Shown here piece after piece: positions 43,746 through 55,600 of a DNA stretch of 64,000 nt (position 1 is the stretch's first letter; the number at the start of each line of letters is the position of its first letter). Where the stretch lies: positions 23,436,596-23,500,595 of the forward strand of contig CP099844.1 in NCBI GenBank assembly GCA_030062745.1, in the 5' to 3' direction. The stretch comes from Capitulum mitella. Lineage: Eukaryota > Arthropoda > Thecostraca > Pollicipedomorpha > Pollicipedidae. The position numbers and the translations under genes were made by a program. Below the pieces are notes generated by a model. The model was given only the letters and a program-made list of their open reading frames with translations, was not told the DNA's origin and did not search any database.

Positions 43746-44255
43746 GGCGAACGGCTTACGATTGCGTCGTGACGGAAGGCCTGATGGCTTGGCTTTTGCG
43801 ACATTCGTTGTAACGCATTCGTTGTTGGTTTGGTTAGATCAGTGGTCGAAAGCCAAAGCATGTTGTAACAGTAATGATACAAGACATACCGACAGGAAAA
43901 TGGAAGCAGTTAAAAGGGGGCAATAGGCACATTTTTATAATGCAAAAATGTCAAGTTTTCGATGATTTATACGATCCCATTTCTCACAAGTTCCACAAAT
44001 GCCTTCGTTTCATTAATTACTGTTCAAATCTGGCTGCATTTATTTTGCTTACTCCGAAAAAAGGGCGTTAGAATCGCACTTTGCGAGTGCATAGCATGCT
44101 AACATTCCATTCAAACGCACAGGAACTTCACAGAAGTGAGCATCACGAGCAATCGAACTGCAGTTTCATTAAAAAAAAAAAAAAATACAGCCTGGGGCGT
44201 GCTTTGTATGCACCAGGGAAACAAGATGTCATAAGTCCAGGACCCACGGAGGACA
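43746..44255. other. AT-rich spacer
   Basis: Poly-A run near 44171-44184; nothing else recognised. Confidence 0.4.
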
Positions 44256-44259
44256 CTCT

Positions 44260-44385
44260 CCAGAATTCAGTTTTGGTTGTTTATCGTCTTCGCAGATAAT
44301 GATAGTGTCTTCGAGTCGAAACATCGGCCTGGGTCTCTGCTACTTACCCCGGAATATGCACCTGAATAAAAACCAGCAACACGGC
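44260..44385 (+). mobile_element. Possible Penelope-like retroelement terminus
   Basis: The sequence TCTTCGAGTCGAAACATCGG (44309-44328), preceded by GCAGATAATGATAGTG and followed by CCTGAATAAAAACCAGC, resembles termini of Penelope-like retroelements. Those carry hammerhead-ribozyme-derived sequences with a GAAAC core. The match is by pattern memory only and the ribozyme core here would be degenerate. Confidence 0.25.
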
Positions 44386-44930
44386 TTGTGGGGCGCATGA
44401 TGAGCAAGTCATTCTCAGTTTGACTTTACGTTTGGAAATTCGTTTATAACGTCTTGCACTTTAATTTCATTGCATTCATTTGGCAATACCAAGGAATATT
44501 TGTTAATACGTCATGAACGTCCATGGGAACTGTTCGCTGTCATTACTAAGTGCCCCCAAAAAAAACATGAAGGGAAAGAGGCTAATCATTACTCATGAAG
44601 CAGTCCAAAGATTAGTCATTACTACTATTTAACTAAGTAGTTAACATAACATAAACAACACTAAAAAATAACCAAAAAATGTTAGAAAACCAAAAAAATC
44701 GTAAGGAGAACGCATTAGCGACTGCACATGTAAAAAAGTATGTCATTGGGTTATCTTGTAGAGAAAACTTTATGATTCGGTGTCCAGTGGCTTCGAAGTT
44801 GGTTGCGAAGTTGTTAATCTGCAAAAAGTGTTTGGCCGGGCTGGGAGGCCAAGCTGGCCTCCCAATTTTTTTTTTGCCAGTTTAAGCAAGACCTACTCGG
44901 ATCTACGGCTTCATTCGGAATTCCTGCCAA
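44386..44930. other. AT-rich spacer
   Basis: Nothing recognised. Confidence 0.4.
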
Positions 44931-44937
44931 AATTTAA

Positions 44938-46130
44938 CCCTATTCCTTGCTGGGGGGGGGGGGGGCGGCACATTCTGCCCCTTTCCGTTTTTTTCTTTGC
45001 TTGCCATTTCCGAGTTTTTGGGAGCTGCTTCACGAAAATTGGTGGCTTTTCTTAAATATGGCTTTGCCATATTGTGGAGAAATTTCTAAACAATAAATCT
45101 TGTTCTAGAGGCGGTTTCCAGAACACGCTCTTGGGAGGCATGTTTGAGGAATATGGCGCTTTCTGGAGATCGCACACTCAAACGTAGCCATATACTACTT
45201 TGATGTCCTTTATAATGTCACGGACAGTGCAAATGTTTGAAATATTCGTAAACTGCTTGCTTTATTTATTTATTTGTTTTTTGGAGGAAAATGTTGGTTG
45301 ATTTCGGGATAAGGTTTTTCGAACTGATGACGTTTCATAATAAAAAAAAAAAAATTTTCCTTTATTTCCGGACATCAAATCTTTTAATGACTCGTTTGAC
45401 GTTTCATGAATAACACAAAACTAACCTATGATGTAGGCATCTTTGGCTTTTATATATGCTGTCAGGGCGTCTCCAGGCATCGGTTTTGGGTTGCATTTTT
45501 TATTCAATAACATCTTTAGTGGGCCTAATAGACATCTGGGTCCGTGTGGTCGGCGTTATTAGTTCCACATATGCAAATGCCTTTATTCTTATATTTCATG
45601 GAAAAGATAAATCAGAGGATCACCATGTAGTTACTGACTCCGTCTTTTTTTGGTACGTGGATCCGCCAACGAGCATTTGTCACATGGATGTAATATGACA
45701 TGTGACGCACATGTGGAAATAGTTTCCGGAACATAAATGAGCTTCGCCAGACTTAAAATATGTTGTAGAGCTAAGTCAATATTTCCCAAAAACCTGTAGC
45801 CCTTGCATATGTCCTGGATACATCTATGAATTTTGAAAATCGACCTTTCCCTTTTATATGTGATAGACCTATCAACTGTGGATAGAATGACATGACGTAG
45901 AACAAAATCAGACATAAAATGCAATCCGAAATCTCGTATAAGTAAAACCTTATTTATACTCTCATTTAGACCCCCTATCCCCTTTTTCGAAATTTTCGGC
46001 ATTTCTTTTACAGAAATGTAGAGCTCGCAATAGGCTACTGAACGTCGTTTTCCGCTAGGAAGTCGGACCAATCGTTTTCCAGATGGTAGCCCCCCCCAAA
46101 CGCAGCACGGAATCATGGCAGGAACTCGGA
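44938..46130 (+). mobile_element. piggyBac-like non-autonomous element, diverged copy 4 (~1.2 kb)
   Basis: TTAA (44934-44937) precedes CCCTATTCCTTGCTGGGG and a poly-G tract, as in the other copies. Internal blocks TTTTTGGGAGCTGCTT (45016), GAGGCATGTTTGAGGAATATGG (split near 45135-45156) and TGGTACGTGGATCCGCC (45651) correspond to copy 3 in the same order and orientation. The right end decays near GGAATAGGACC (about 46118-46130), and its TTAA duplication is no longer clear. No transposase frame. Confidence 0.6.
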
Positions 46131-49100
46131 ATAGGACCATTTACTACCTATTATATTATAGGTAACCATTTACTGCATGATAACCATGGTGCTGAGAACA
46201 AAGTGTCAAGCCAAAACCATAAAATTTGTGGTCCGGGCTTACGAGTTGCATACGGCATATCTTAGGGCCATGAAGATCTGTTCTCTCTTTCCGGGTCATA
46301 TAAGCTGTTTACGCTTCGATCTATGAGACCAAATTGGGTTGGCGGGCACATCACTGAAAGCATTTGGTTCTGCCAAGTTCAATTTCGTGGCATCAACGGC
46401 ACAATCTGCAACTGGTGCACGTGCACATAAATTGCACCCGCCAAGCATTTGGCGCGAATTTCACGCCTCTTTAAAAAAAAACGGATCCTGGGGAGGATTG
46501 CAAGAAAAGCAAATCTGATATATCACATGGAAATGCTACTTTCTTATTGTCTGATTTGCTGGTGTGCAGGGATTCGGAAGGTCGCATGCTGCACGTTTCA
46601 CAAAATGTTTTTTGTCCCCATTTATATCACTTGATCTGTCACTGTGAAAGGGATCATATTTCATATTGCTTCCTTGGACGGCAATGCGACAATCTTTTAT
46701 GCTGACTGCTGAAGGGTTCGAATGGGTCGTTTCATTGCCAATCATAGTTAAGTTAACTTTTAAAGGGAAATTACATCTAATGTGCTGCATTGTTTTCTGC
46801 TGACATTATTTCGACAGAGAAGGGGCAAACGAAAGGAAGACAGTTTTCGAAGATGTTCAATGTTACATTGACATCATCATCTAATGTCCTGTTCAGCCAT
46901 TCAAATCATGTCAACATACCGCTCAAAATGAAAAAGGATGGCAGAACTAATGTAAATAGATCGAAATTATACTACGGCTAGGTTTGTATACATGAAAAGC
47001 CAGTTCAGATCACACACTTCCGTCTGAGCCATGGTTCACTGAAATCGAGCCGGTAGATTCGAAAAGGTTCGCGGTCTTTCATGGATTGATCCTGGCGATG
47101 GAAAACATTGCGTGAGCTAGCAAACCGCTTCTGACTTAGCCAAGGAAGTCGGGGTTCTGACACAGTTAGAAGCAGAAGAAGCAATGCGATGCGTAGAAGC
47201 GATGTCTTGGGAATACAAGGAGGAAAATCAACCTCGTATACTGGAGTTCATTTTGGTCGCGTTCTAAAATGAAATAATTGGGATATTCTCCATTCACAGT
47301 TTTGCAAGTGGTGAACTAGCGTGAAAAGCTGAAGTCCCTCAAAAGCATGCAAAACGACTTCCGTGCTGAGGCCTCTTTCACCAAAACTAAGTTTTCACTT
47401 TTCAGGTTTCGAACATCGGTTTTCCGACACTTGTATTTCACAAACGTTTAAAAAAAAAAGTTATCCCGCCTCAGGAATTCGGACACGGTTTTCGGACAAT
47501 CTGAACGAGTCCTGTTTCACCAGCCTCAGCGCCAACAAAAAATTTACCTGCCGCACGCGTCACAATTGTCGGGAATCTGATTTTCTCCGGACAAGAAATT
47601 TAGATAGCATGGACCTCCTGAATTTTGTTCATTTGGAGTCTCAGTGGTGATGATACAGGTTGTTCCGTGCAGTTCTCTTATGACAGAGGTGGGCAAACCG
47701 GTTTTCTGAGGCTTCTTAATTGAACTCTATGAGGACGAAGAGAAATTTGCGTGGGCCCTGCTAGTATGAGGAGTGAAGTGCACAGACTGCATTAGCATGA
47801 AGTACTTTATTCCCGTGAAGCTCAGGTATGTTTGCGTGGATTAATCAGCTAATTTCAAACATTCCATCGCTGGAAAATCTGTTATTCTTCCTGCCATTGC
47901 GATTTTACTCTGTAATACTGTCTTGCATTGGCAGTGCCTATGTTGCCATGTTTTTTTTTTAATTGTAACTTGTAATAGCGAGAAAACCAAGCAGCAAGAA
48001 GAACTATGTGGAAAACTTATTGCTGACAATCGTGCTATGCAATCTTTGAGTACTTATTAAAAAATGAGTAGTGCTATTGAACAGCGATGAGAGGTGTGTG
48101 AGCAGTCTCAAAATATGTAAACATCTTGCCAAAAACTAAATAATTATTGCAGTTAACCAACTGGAGCAGTTAACCATGAACTTTATGAAGGGTTTAGATC
48201 TCACAACTCAACCTCAGTGACATATCATCAAAATCTACCATGTATTGTGGACTAGACGTGTAGCCACTGTACGGGTATATGCTTTGTCAATCACCACGCA
48301 ACAAATAATGCATGGAAATAATCACTGATTCTCATAATATTTTCCAAACGATTTTGTGCCATACCTTCCGCTGTTTTTTTATTTCTTTTTGGCAATTTAC
48401 TGCCAAGTTATCTCATAAAGAATGCATGACATACTTCAAGTTTTGGTCATCCATTCATACTCATGTTGTCCTGTTCTGGCTGTCATTAACCCATATGTCA
48501 CGGAAAACATGGTAATTACTGTTTAAGCTAGCGAAAAATGCACTAAGAAATTGATATTTTTTAATTTTTCAGCCTAAGAACAGCCTCATCAAGTCCAGTG
48601 CATCATCTTGCAGTCAGCAGACTCGCAGGTGTCCTGCTTCTTCACTTTGACCTAACTTCGATGACGATTGGCTTGGTGTGTGTGAAAAGTTGAGCTGTTG
48701 GTAACAGACAAACACTCAAGATGCAACATTCCAAGATCAGTGTGGCATCTATCTGCAGTTTTTGCATTCAGTGTCAGTTGTGTATGTTTCAAACTGTTTA
48801 TTTTTTACTCTCTGCATTCCTTTGTAAATGACTCTGCGAAAAGCATGTGTGAAGATCAAACCCATGCACGATGCAAAAAAGTGTGCTGGTATCCATTCAA
48901 ACAGCAGTTTAAGTGGAGTTGCCTGTTTACTTGTACCTGAGAAACCTAACAGTCAATTGTATGTGTATGCACTGGCTAGGGAGTGCCAAAACGAAGGCGA
49001 CGTGTAGAGGGCAATGGTGTCTGGCTTCAGAAAGACAATTCTAAAATCATGCCTGCTTAAGAACAAATACTGGTGATGAAAACTTTTGTTCCATTAAAAG

Positions 49101-49504
49101 CAGGTGTTTTCTCATTGGTTTGAATCAGGGCCACATGCTGGGTGCAGCTTCCTGTGGATGCTGGTTGCTGCGCTATCATGGCATCCTCAGCGCAGATTTG
49201 TATCACCTCACTTTATTAAATGCTAGCGCAATGCTGCCACTGTCGCAGCAAAAGCGGCGCCAGGGGGCCCGAATCCCTCCTCAGGCCTGCATTTTTTGTG
49301 AAAACCATTGCACATCGTCTTCCCAGCAGACGGTTTTTTTGTATGATTTCAGTTCACATTGGGCTTCGGGTCCCCTCCTTAAGAAAATATTGGCTGCGCC
49401 CCTGAATGCCGCAGACAGAGCATTCTTTTCTGTTATAGCTCCCAATGTAAAAACTGAGTTACCCCAATCAGTAGGTAATACGTTCAGTGGTTTTAGTAAG
49501 GTTG
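46131..49504. other. AT-rich intergenic spacer
   Basis: Long AT-rich region with small inverted word ACCTATTATATTATAGGT at 46146 and poly-A or poly-T runs. No open frame over about 95 codons and no recognisable gene, RNA or repeat until 49504. Confidence 0.4.
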
Positions 49505-49512
49505 CCTCCGCA

Positions 49513-49767
49513 CAGGGACATAGCAGGGAGGGCATGGGAGCTTTGCCCCCCGAGCCAAGTGGTCTAGATATGTGGTGATTTTGCAGGAATGGGGAATAGT
49601 GATCATATACATGTTGGCAAAGGAGACATTAGATGTTTTCCTGTGTGTTAAAGATGAGGTGCATTACATAAAACTGCCGCTTTTCCTATGAATTTCGCCA
49701 TATGTCAGTGGCATATGACAAAATATGGCATTTGGCCCTCCCGCGGAAAATCCTGGCTACGTGCCTG
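49513..49767 (-). mobile_element. hAT-like MITE, family M1 copy 2 (255 bp, inverted)
   Basis: It begins CAGGGACATAGCAGGG and ends ATCCTGGCTACGTGCCTG. The flanks CCTCCGCA (49505-49512) and CATCCGTA (49768-49775) agree at six of eight positions, supporting an 8-bp target duplication. Read on the minus strand, its first 100 bp align with the element at 30286-30577. Interior regions differ more. It has no coding capacity. Confidence 0.7.
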
Positions 49768-49775
49768 CATCCGTA

Positions 49776-51370
49776 AACGTATGACCATCGGTCGCGACGT
49801 GCCGGGCACACTGTCTTTTTCTACGCACGGATAATGAAGTATTCCCTATGAAATCCCATGACTTTACTGACTACATTACATACTGGCTTTACTACATTAC
49901 TGACCAAACATGGTGGAGCGTACTGGCTCCAAATAGGCAGTACCGATGTAACTTCTTCGGCTGGTGTGGTGATCTGCATGACATTGGAGATCATCCCGTG
50001 CTTGTAGTCTTACTCTGATATGTGGTGTGCTCATCATTAGGATACTCTTCACAAATACTGTGCCAGTGCTAAAAGACTTACAGTACATCGCCGGGGAAAA
50101 AAGTTTCACCTTAGTCGCGGATACCCCGATCCAAAAAGTGGTGAACTGTTACCTGGATATTCACCTCCGAATTATTTCACTCCTCATATGGATGGCTACA
50201 TGCAAATATGATGCAAAGACATATTTCTGTCCGAAAGAGCATAAAGCAAAGCCATTTAGTGCTCAAATAATTCAGTTTCTAACGCTGCTATTGGCCTTTT
50301 TGATAAAGTCATGTTCACCGATTTTTTTTCCGGCGTCGGAAAAAACTCGGACAAGCATTTCGACCGCTGGTGAAAAACGAATTCTTACCATGATAATTTA
50401 TCGTGTTGGAACAATTTTTTTCCGACGGGTCGAGATAAACTTTGGTGCAACAGACCTCTGATTCTTTTCCAAATGTTCGGCAACGCGAAATGCATGGCAT
50501 GGTTCTTTATTTGGAGCGGGTGAATCGTCCCGAACAAACTCCAGCTGTCGTTAAACCCAAAACTAGCTTCCTAATTTGGACATTTGTACTGGGAAATGGA
50601 TAATTAGACTGCAAGTCAGCCCCGAACAGAGACCGTCATTAACCTTTATTTTTGCGTTAGTAAGGTGCATGAATCATACGGTACCAGGTGCTGACGTAAG
50701 TTACAATCACCGGCGTTTAAGCAAACCCACGTAATCTTTGTAACAGCATACGTGAAAATTACAAATGTAGGTGACGTTGCTGTCATGTAGTTCTCGCATT
50801 GTAACATGTAGCACGAATGAAATTTTATGGCAGCTATCCTTTTCACCCACCGATCACGGTGACAGTAAAACCCTGACACAAATCACCTGCAAGCCTTTTG
50901 TCGAATATGAGCATAATGACCCAACACGAATGCCCCGGGCAATTTGTCTTACCTTCCCTTCAATCTGTAATACAATGACGAAAAAATAAAAGGGCCTTTC
51001 GAAAGCAAACATAGGCTGACGTCTATTCATTCTGTTCTTTTGCTAGGCCAGATACAGCCATTATCTAACAGTGAAGCAGTTTAAACGCACCTGCAAAAAT
51101 CCTCGTTGGTTAGGTGCGGGGTAGATGGGACTATTTTGCCCTAATGACATGAAGGGAAACAGCTCTGGAACCCAAACATTACTTCCATCTGGCTTACATC
51201 GGCAACTTTCCATATGCTCCAAACGTTACGCCAATTCATTTGTTTGACATCATACAAAAAAGAAACGTAGGAATAAAAGCACCATTCATAAAAACTGTGG
51301 ATCATCAGAATGGGATGCTGAAATACAGCCAGCATATCGAATGTTTTCATTGAAAACCTGCATTTTGAAT
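49776..51370. other. AT-rich spacer
   Basis: The 144-codon plus-strand open frame at 50027-50461 is hydrophobic and unrecognised; I regard it as chance. A hairpin-like pair of TCCGACG/CGTCGGA words flanks 50333-50430. Nothing else recognised. Confidence 0.35.
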
Positions 51371-51374
51371 GTAG

Positions 51375-52012
51375 TCAGTAAACGAGCAGAATGGACAGCC
51401 ATCGTTGGTTCTTTTTTCCTTTGTCCACGACGAAGCATGGAGACAGCATTGCTGCTTTGAGCACCGCCCGGACCTGCCGACCATGCAGCGGTTTTGCTGA
51501 ACTCCTATCGGTAGTAGTGTGCGAAGTTGAGCGGTAAGCGTTGAGCAGTCGCCGCTTGCGACGTACCCAATCCCTCCCCTCACCGGCGGCAGATGTTAGC
51601 GTTGCTTTCGCTTCTTGGTTCGCACGTTCTATCGCTCCAAAATTTCTTGGACGATAGGGCGTCGCCTTCACGTGCTGAATACCAACGCTTTAAGATCTGC
51701 TTAAAAGGGCACTGCCTTTATCAGTTATCAGCTCTGTCAGGTATCCCTCACGGCTGGCCACCGACCCTAGGAACTCGATGGCAGTCTTTGCTGGCGATCT
51801 GAAACAGAATGCAACTTCAAGCCGCTTCGAGAAGTGGTAATGAGAACCAAAGCGAATCGATGGTGATGTTCGCCACCCTCCACCGGCCCGATGAAACCCA
51901 TGCCTAGCTTCCTCCATGGGCCATCTACTGTCCCCTTGCTACCACCCATCCCCAAAATTTGTAGCAGCTCCTGCAGGTCTCTGTCAAGCAGACATCTCTC
52001 CTTGAACCACAT
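51375..52012 (-). pseudogene. Ty3/gypsy integrase remnant (frameshifted)
   Basis: Minus-strand fragments in at least two frames preserve the integrase catalytic core and the region after it. One, at about 51920-51767, carries PWRKLGMGFIGPVEGG followed by a region matching the first-Asp strand of the core. Another covers the segment with the second Asp (LITDKG, about 51710). The third, 51671-51375, holds YRPRNFGAIERANQ with the catalytic Glu, then a YRSTSHTTT motif and GRQVR. The frame changes and stops show it is dead. In a complete element, protease, reverse transcriptase and RNase H would lie between this and the gag remnant upstream. Here only about 300 bp separate them. It acted in cDNA insertion when intact. 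Confidence 0.8.
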
Positions 52013-52324
52013 ACAGGCTTAACGGGCGTCACCCCTGTAACATGAACTTGGACTTGGCACTTCAGAAAGTCTGTGACGGACAACTCAAAACCCGCAGGCA
52101 CTTGAAGACGCATACCTTAACAGATTGCAAAGGAAGGTGACTGCAATGCAGATTGTACTGCTCAAGGAACAGTTTGAAGACTAAAACACCAGTGTTCATC
52201 AGCAATCGACTCCATGTGCCAGCCATCTTGAGGTCCGCGAATAACTATGCTTCTTCACTGGCATCGACCTTCAGCCCTGTTGGAAGAACTTGCGTACTTG
52301 CATACTTGCATACTAAAGGTTTCC

Positions 52325-52860
52325 TCTTCCCGCTTTTTAACGTTTCTTCGGGCAGCAAAGCTCAAAAAGTCCATTTGACCGCACCTAGGACACTTCACTG
52401 ACCTTGTACGGCATTATCGGACCCACGCCTAGTGTCCGAGTCCACCGCATCTGAAGCAGCGTCCCTTCATCCCAGCAGCCGAGTGCTGGCGAGCCGGCGG
52501 TGTCCAAGTTTGAACAGCATTTGCCCTCTTCTCGTGTGCGATGGAACCGCCACTTTGACGGGAGCCGACGCTGACTGGCCCTCTAGACATTCCATCAGCG
52601 CGTTTTTTGGTGCCCTCCGCAGACAGCAGTCTGGATGATCATTTCGAGATCAATTAGGGCCGTTTTTCGCATTAACAACTTGGCCTGAAGGCCAGAACTG
52701 CACTCCACAACAGTTCAATCACGAACCATTTTGTCCCGCAATGGCCGAACGAGCGCTTGGCGACAGCTTTCTTCAGTTAGTAGGATTCTTACGGCCGTTG
52801 CGCACAGCGACGAAACTTGTCAAGTTCCGCGCGAACATCAACATCTTTCGCAAATAACTT
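52325..52860 (-). pseudogene. Retrotransposon gag remnant with zinc-knuckle motif
   Basis: On the minus strand, one frame between about 52740 and 52615 resembles the C-terminal capsid region of gypsy-type Gag (DKMVRD, later LLMRKTALIDLE), interrupted by a stop. Downstream, at about 52470-52400, CFRCGGLGH is followed at the expected distance by a Cys, a CCHC-like knuckle broken by two stops. A second Cys-pair (CPRCGQ) follows at about 52388. These match Gag architecture (capsid, then one or two knuckles) and lie upstream of the integrase remnant on the same strand, as in one decayed element. Confidence 0.6.
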
Positions 52861-54105
52861 TTCAAGAACACGGAACAACGGCATCATAAGCATCGTCAAG
52901 CCCCAGTCTCCTAACCAGTGCTTGTCCGATCAGACTTCACATTGCACTATTCCATCGGAAAGTTCCCTCCACTCTGCTGGGTAGTTGAACGTGCCTGTTC
53001 TCCGTGGGATGGTGTGCTTCATTATATTCACACCATCCCGACGTCTTGTTGTTTTATCTGTTGAGTTAATGTTACTAAGAATCTGCGAGCAGACATGTAA
53101 ACAGGCTGATTACCTGCTTAAAATAATAAGGTGAAAATCTGTCGCTTTTCACTGATTTCGTTGACAGTTTCGCTTAGGTCGACGATATAGTACTACACTG
53201 CATGGAGAACATTAAAATGCTATTATTTTTGCCGCCAGCGCTTCGTAATACAGTCACATAAAACAACACCAAAACAGTCTTTCCCCTTCGAAATTTTTCT
53301 TTCCCGTCGTGCCTCTCTCAGCATTTTTTAACCAAATTACGTCGCCACCTCAGGACTTTCGCCTAGGCTCTTTTATACCGAGAGGAAAACACATTCTGGT
53401 GTTGGTGCTTGTTACACCACACCATTTGGGGAGAACATTTTTTTAGGGGGGACAAGTAACAATGTTCATGTACAGTTTTTCCAAAACACATGCAGCTGTA
53501 ATCCTAAAGAACGTAAACACAACACTGGTGCGTCCAATACCCACATACAAATAACACCATCCCCTATGTTCCACCAAGGCCATGACCATTTACACTTCTT
53601 TGACAAGAGAAGGCTTTACATAACCCCTCACCTTGAGCCGTATGTTCAGGGTTTATTCTAGCTGAAGGCTGCAAGTTACGATTAAACACAACTGCAGCAG
53701 ACGTTTGAAGTCTGTAGAAGGCTTTGGTAGAGTAAAAGATTATATATTTCCTCGCATTTTAGTTCTAATAATCATTCGTCATTTACTCTCATGCAGAAAC
53801 TCATGGAGATGGCTCTCTGGTCGCAGCCTTGTACGGCTGAAGATTGGGAAGGGGGGGGGATGGCAGGGTCTAGACTCCCACTACTCATAGATTTTAGTGT
53901 TAGGCCTGTGGCAGAATCTCTCCCAGTTCCTAGCCAGACTTCTCCGATATTTTCGGAAACCTGCGGCCATGCTGGAGTCTTATAAAGGCCTTCATTAGGT
54001 TTAATTTCATTGGCAAGCGTTAGATCATGCTGCTTAACCGAATCTTTCTGTGAATCTTCTTAGCAGACACCTTCTGTGAATGCCCTCCAGGCCATCTCCT
54101 GGCCC
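52861..54105. other. Spacer; may contain the 5' end of the retrotransposon
   Basis: On the minus strand, GGTGGCGACGTAATTTGG near 53335-53352 resembles a primer-binding site next to an LTR, so the element's 5' LTR could lie right of about 53360. No LTR pair could be matched by eye. A poly-G tract sits near 53851. No gene recognised. Confidence 0.3.
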
Positions 54106-55220
54106 CCGAACTTGAGCAGATGGACCGAGGTCCCGCCAATGGCGCGCGGCTACCAGTACGGGTCAAGGGTCAGCAGATAGGCATCGAACGTGAGCCGGAG
54201 CCGACTCAAACGAATCTGCTTATCATTTCATTTGCATCTCATTGCGCGGCGCGCAGCACAAGAAAATGGCCGCCGCAGTTGAGACAAAGCCGGCGCGCCG
54301 GCGACGAGCTCCTCCTGGGCGGGACGATGACAATGCTGATCTGACACTATGTGCGCCGGAATGGCCGCCGACTGGCTATCGGTGTTGCTGACTGGCCGAA
54401 ACCGCTCTGCGTGACTACAACTGCCGTTGATGTTTCTCACGGTTCATGATTTTCAATGGGTACGGGCCAAAAGTCCATACCTGATTTCTACGTAGGTTCC
54501 AGTCTGAACCCTCGACGAACAAATGGCAGACCTTTGAACCAGAAATCTAGCTTTCAGCACTGTTTCAGCGCTATTAAAATCAAAGAAAATGGAAATGGTG
54601 GGCGAGACAACGGTGTTATTTCCATTCAAGTTCTTCGACCGGGCGCGTTAACAAATCGCTACAGTATAGCGCTGCGTGATCCATCTCCGCAGGCAACCGG
54701 TATGAAGTCGAATGATTTTCGTCCGTGGCTCCCGCTGCTCGCGACCGCCGCTCCAGCATTTCAATCACTCCGATCCATCACCGCGCCGAACTTGATGAAT
54801 GACGACCTGAAGCCAAAACCCGGCCGCCTCTGCCTCTCCATTCCCAATCAGCGGGCACGAATAAATCTGCGCCGATGAAAAATCGGCCACCGCGCCGCGT
54901 CATCGCCGACGGCGGTTGACGCGCGCGGACGGCGCCGGTTCGTGCAGTTGTTATCGCGGGACACCTCTCGTTTGTTTCGCCGCGCGGCGGGCCACGGGCG
55001 GCGGCGCGTCCAAATTGTGTCACTTACATCAGCGCCGGCGGGACCCACCGTAACGAACGGCCGGCGAATTTATTAAACACTCGGCCGGCGGCCCGAGGCG
55101 GGCCGCTTCATGTGGCCGCCGGCGCGCCGCCCGCGTCACCGGCGCAGATGACAAATGCTCGGCGGAGGACGCCGCCGCAGCGGAGCCGGGGGCCGCCGAC
55201 GACAGGTTCCGAAACACCGG
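54106..55220. promoter_or_regulatory. CpG-rich candidate regulatory island with YY1/Pho-type site
   Basis: A mixed then strongly CpG-dense block. It contains CATTTCATTTGCATCTCATT (octamer ATTTGCAT near 54230) and AAAATGGCCGCC at 54263-54274 (YY1/Pho consensus). GGCCGGCGAATTTATTAAAC lies near 55060. The CAATTTGTGTCACTTACATC edge is less GC-rich. There is no credible coding sequence. It lies about 41 kb upstream of the Zic/opa promoter. Confidence 0.35.
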
Positions 55221-55224
55221 ATCG

Positions 55225-55600
55225 GCACACAAACCAGCACCACCGCGCCGACTTCGAGCTCTTGAAGAGTCCCGGAACAGAGGGCTGGCATACAAACCAG
55301 GACTGCCGCGCCGACGCCCCGCCTACGCAGATCAGATTCAGAAACCAGGACCACCGAGCCGACGCCCGGCTGACGCAGGTCAGACACACAGACCAGGACC
55401 ATCGCGCTGATCCCCCGCTGTTGAGTCCCGGAGCAGAGGCCAGACATGCAGACTTGTACCGCTGCGCTCAGACTGAGATGAGTCTCCCATATAGGTCAGA
55501 TTCACGAACCCGTTCAGCCGAACCGATAACCAGTTGCTCAAGAATCTCCAGCACAGGTCAGCCACACAAACCTGCAACAGAAAGTCGACACCGGGCGACG
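55225..55600 (+). repeat. Degenerate minisatellite, 48-63 bp units
   Basis: Imperfect units headed by CAAACCAGGACCACCGCGCCGAC-type sequence begin near 55230, 55293, 55341, 55390 and 55451. A weaker decay continues to about 55600 (CACGAACCC, CACAAACCTGC). Spacings of 48-63 bp are multiples of three or close to it, so all units read in one 195-codon plus-strand frame (55112-55699) and a minus-strand frame. Neither has a recognisable domain. Confidence 0.7.

Noticed and set aside
50027-50461. 144-codon hydrophobic plus-strand frame
   Set aside because: No recognisable domain, AT-rich context, overlapping open frame on the other strand; consistent with chance.
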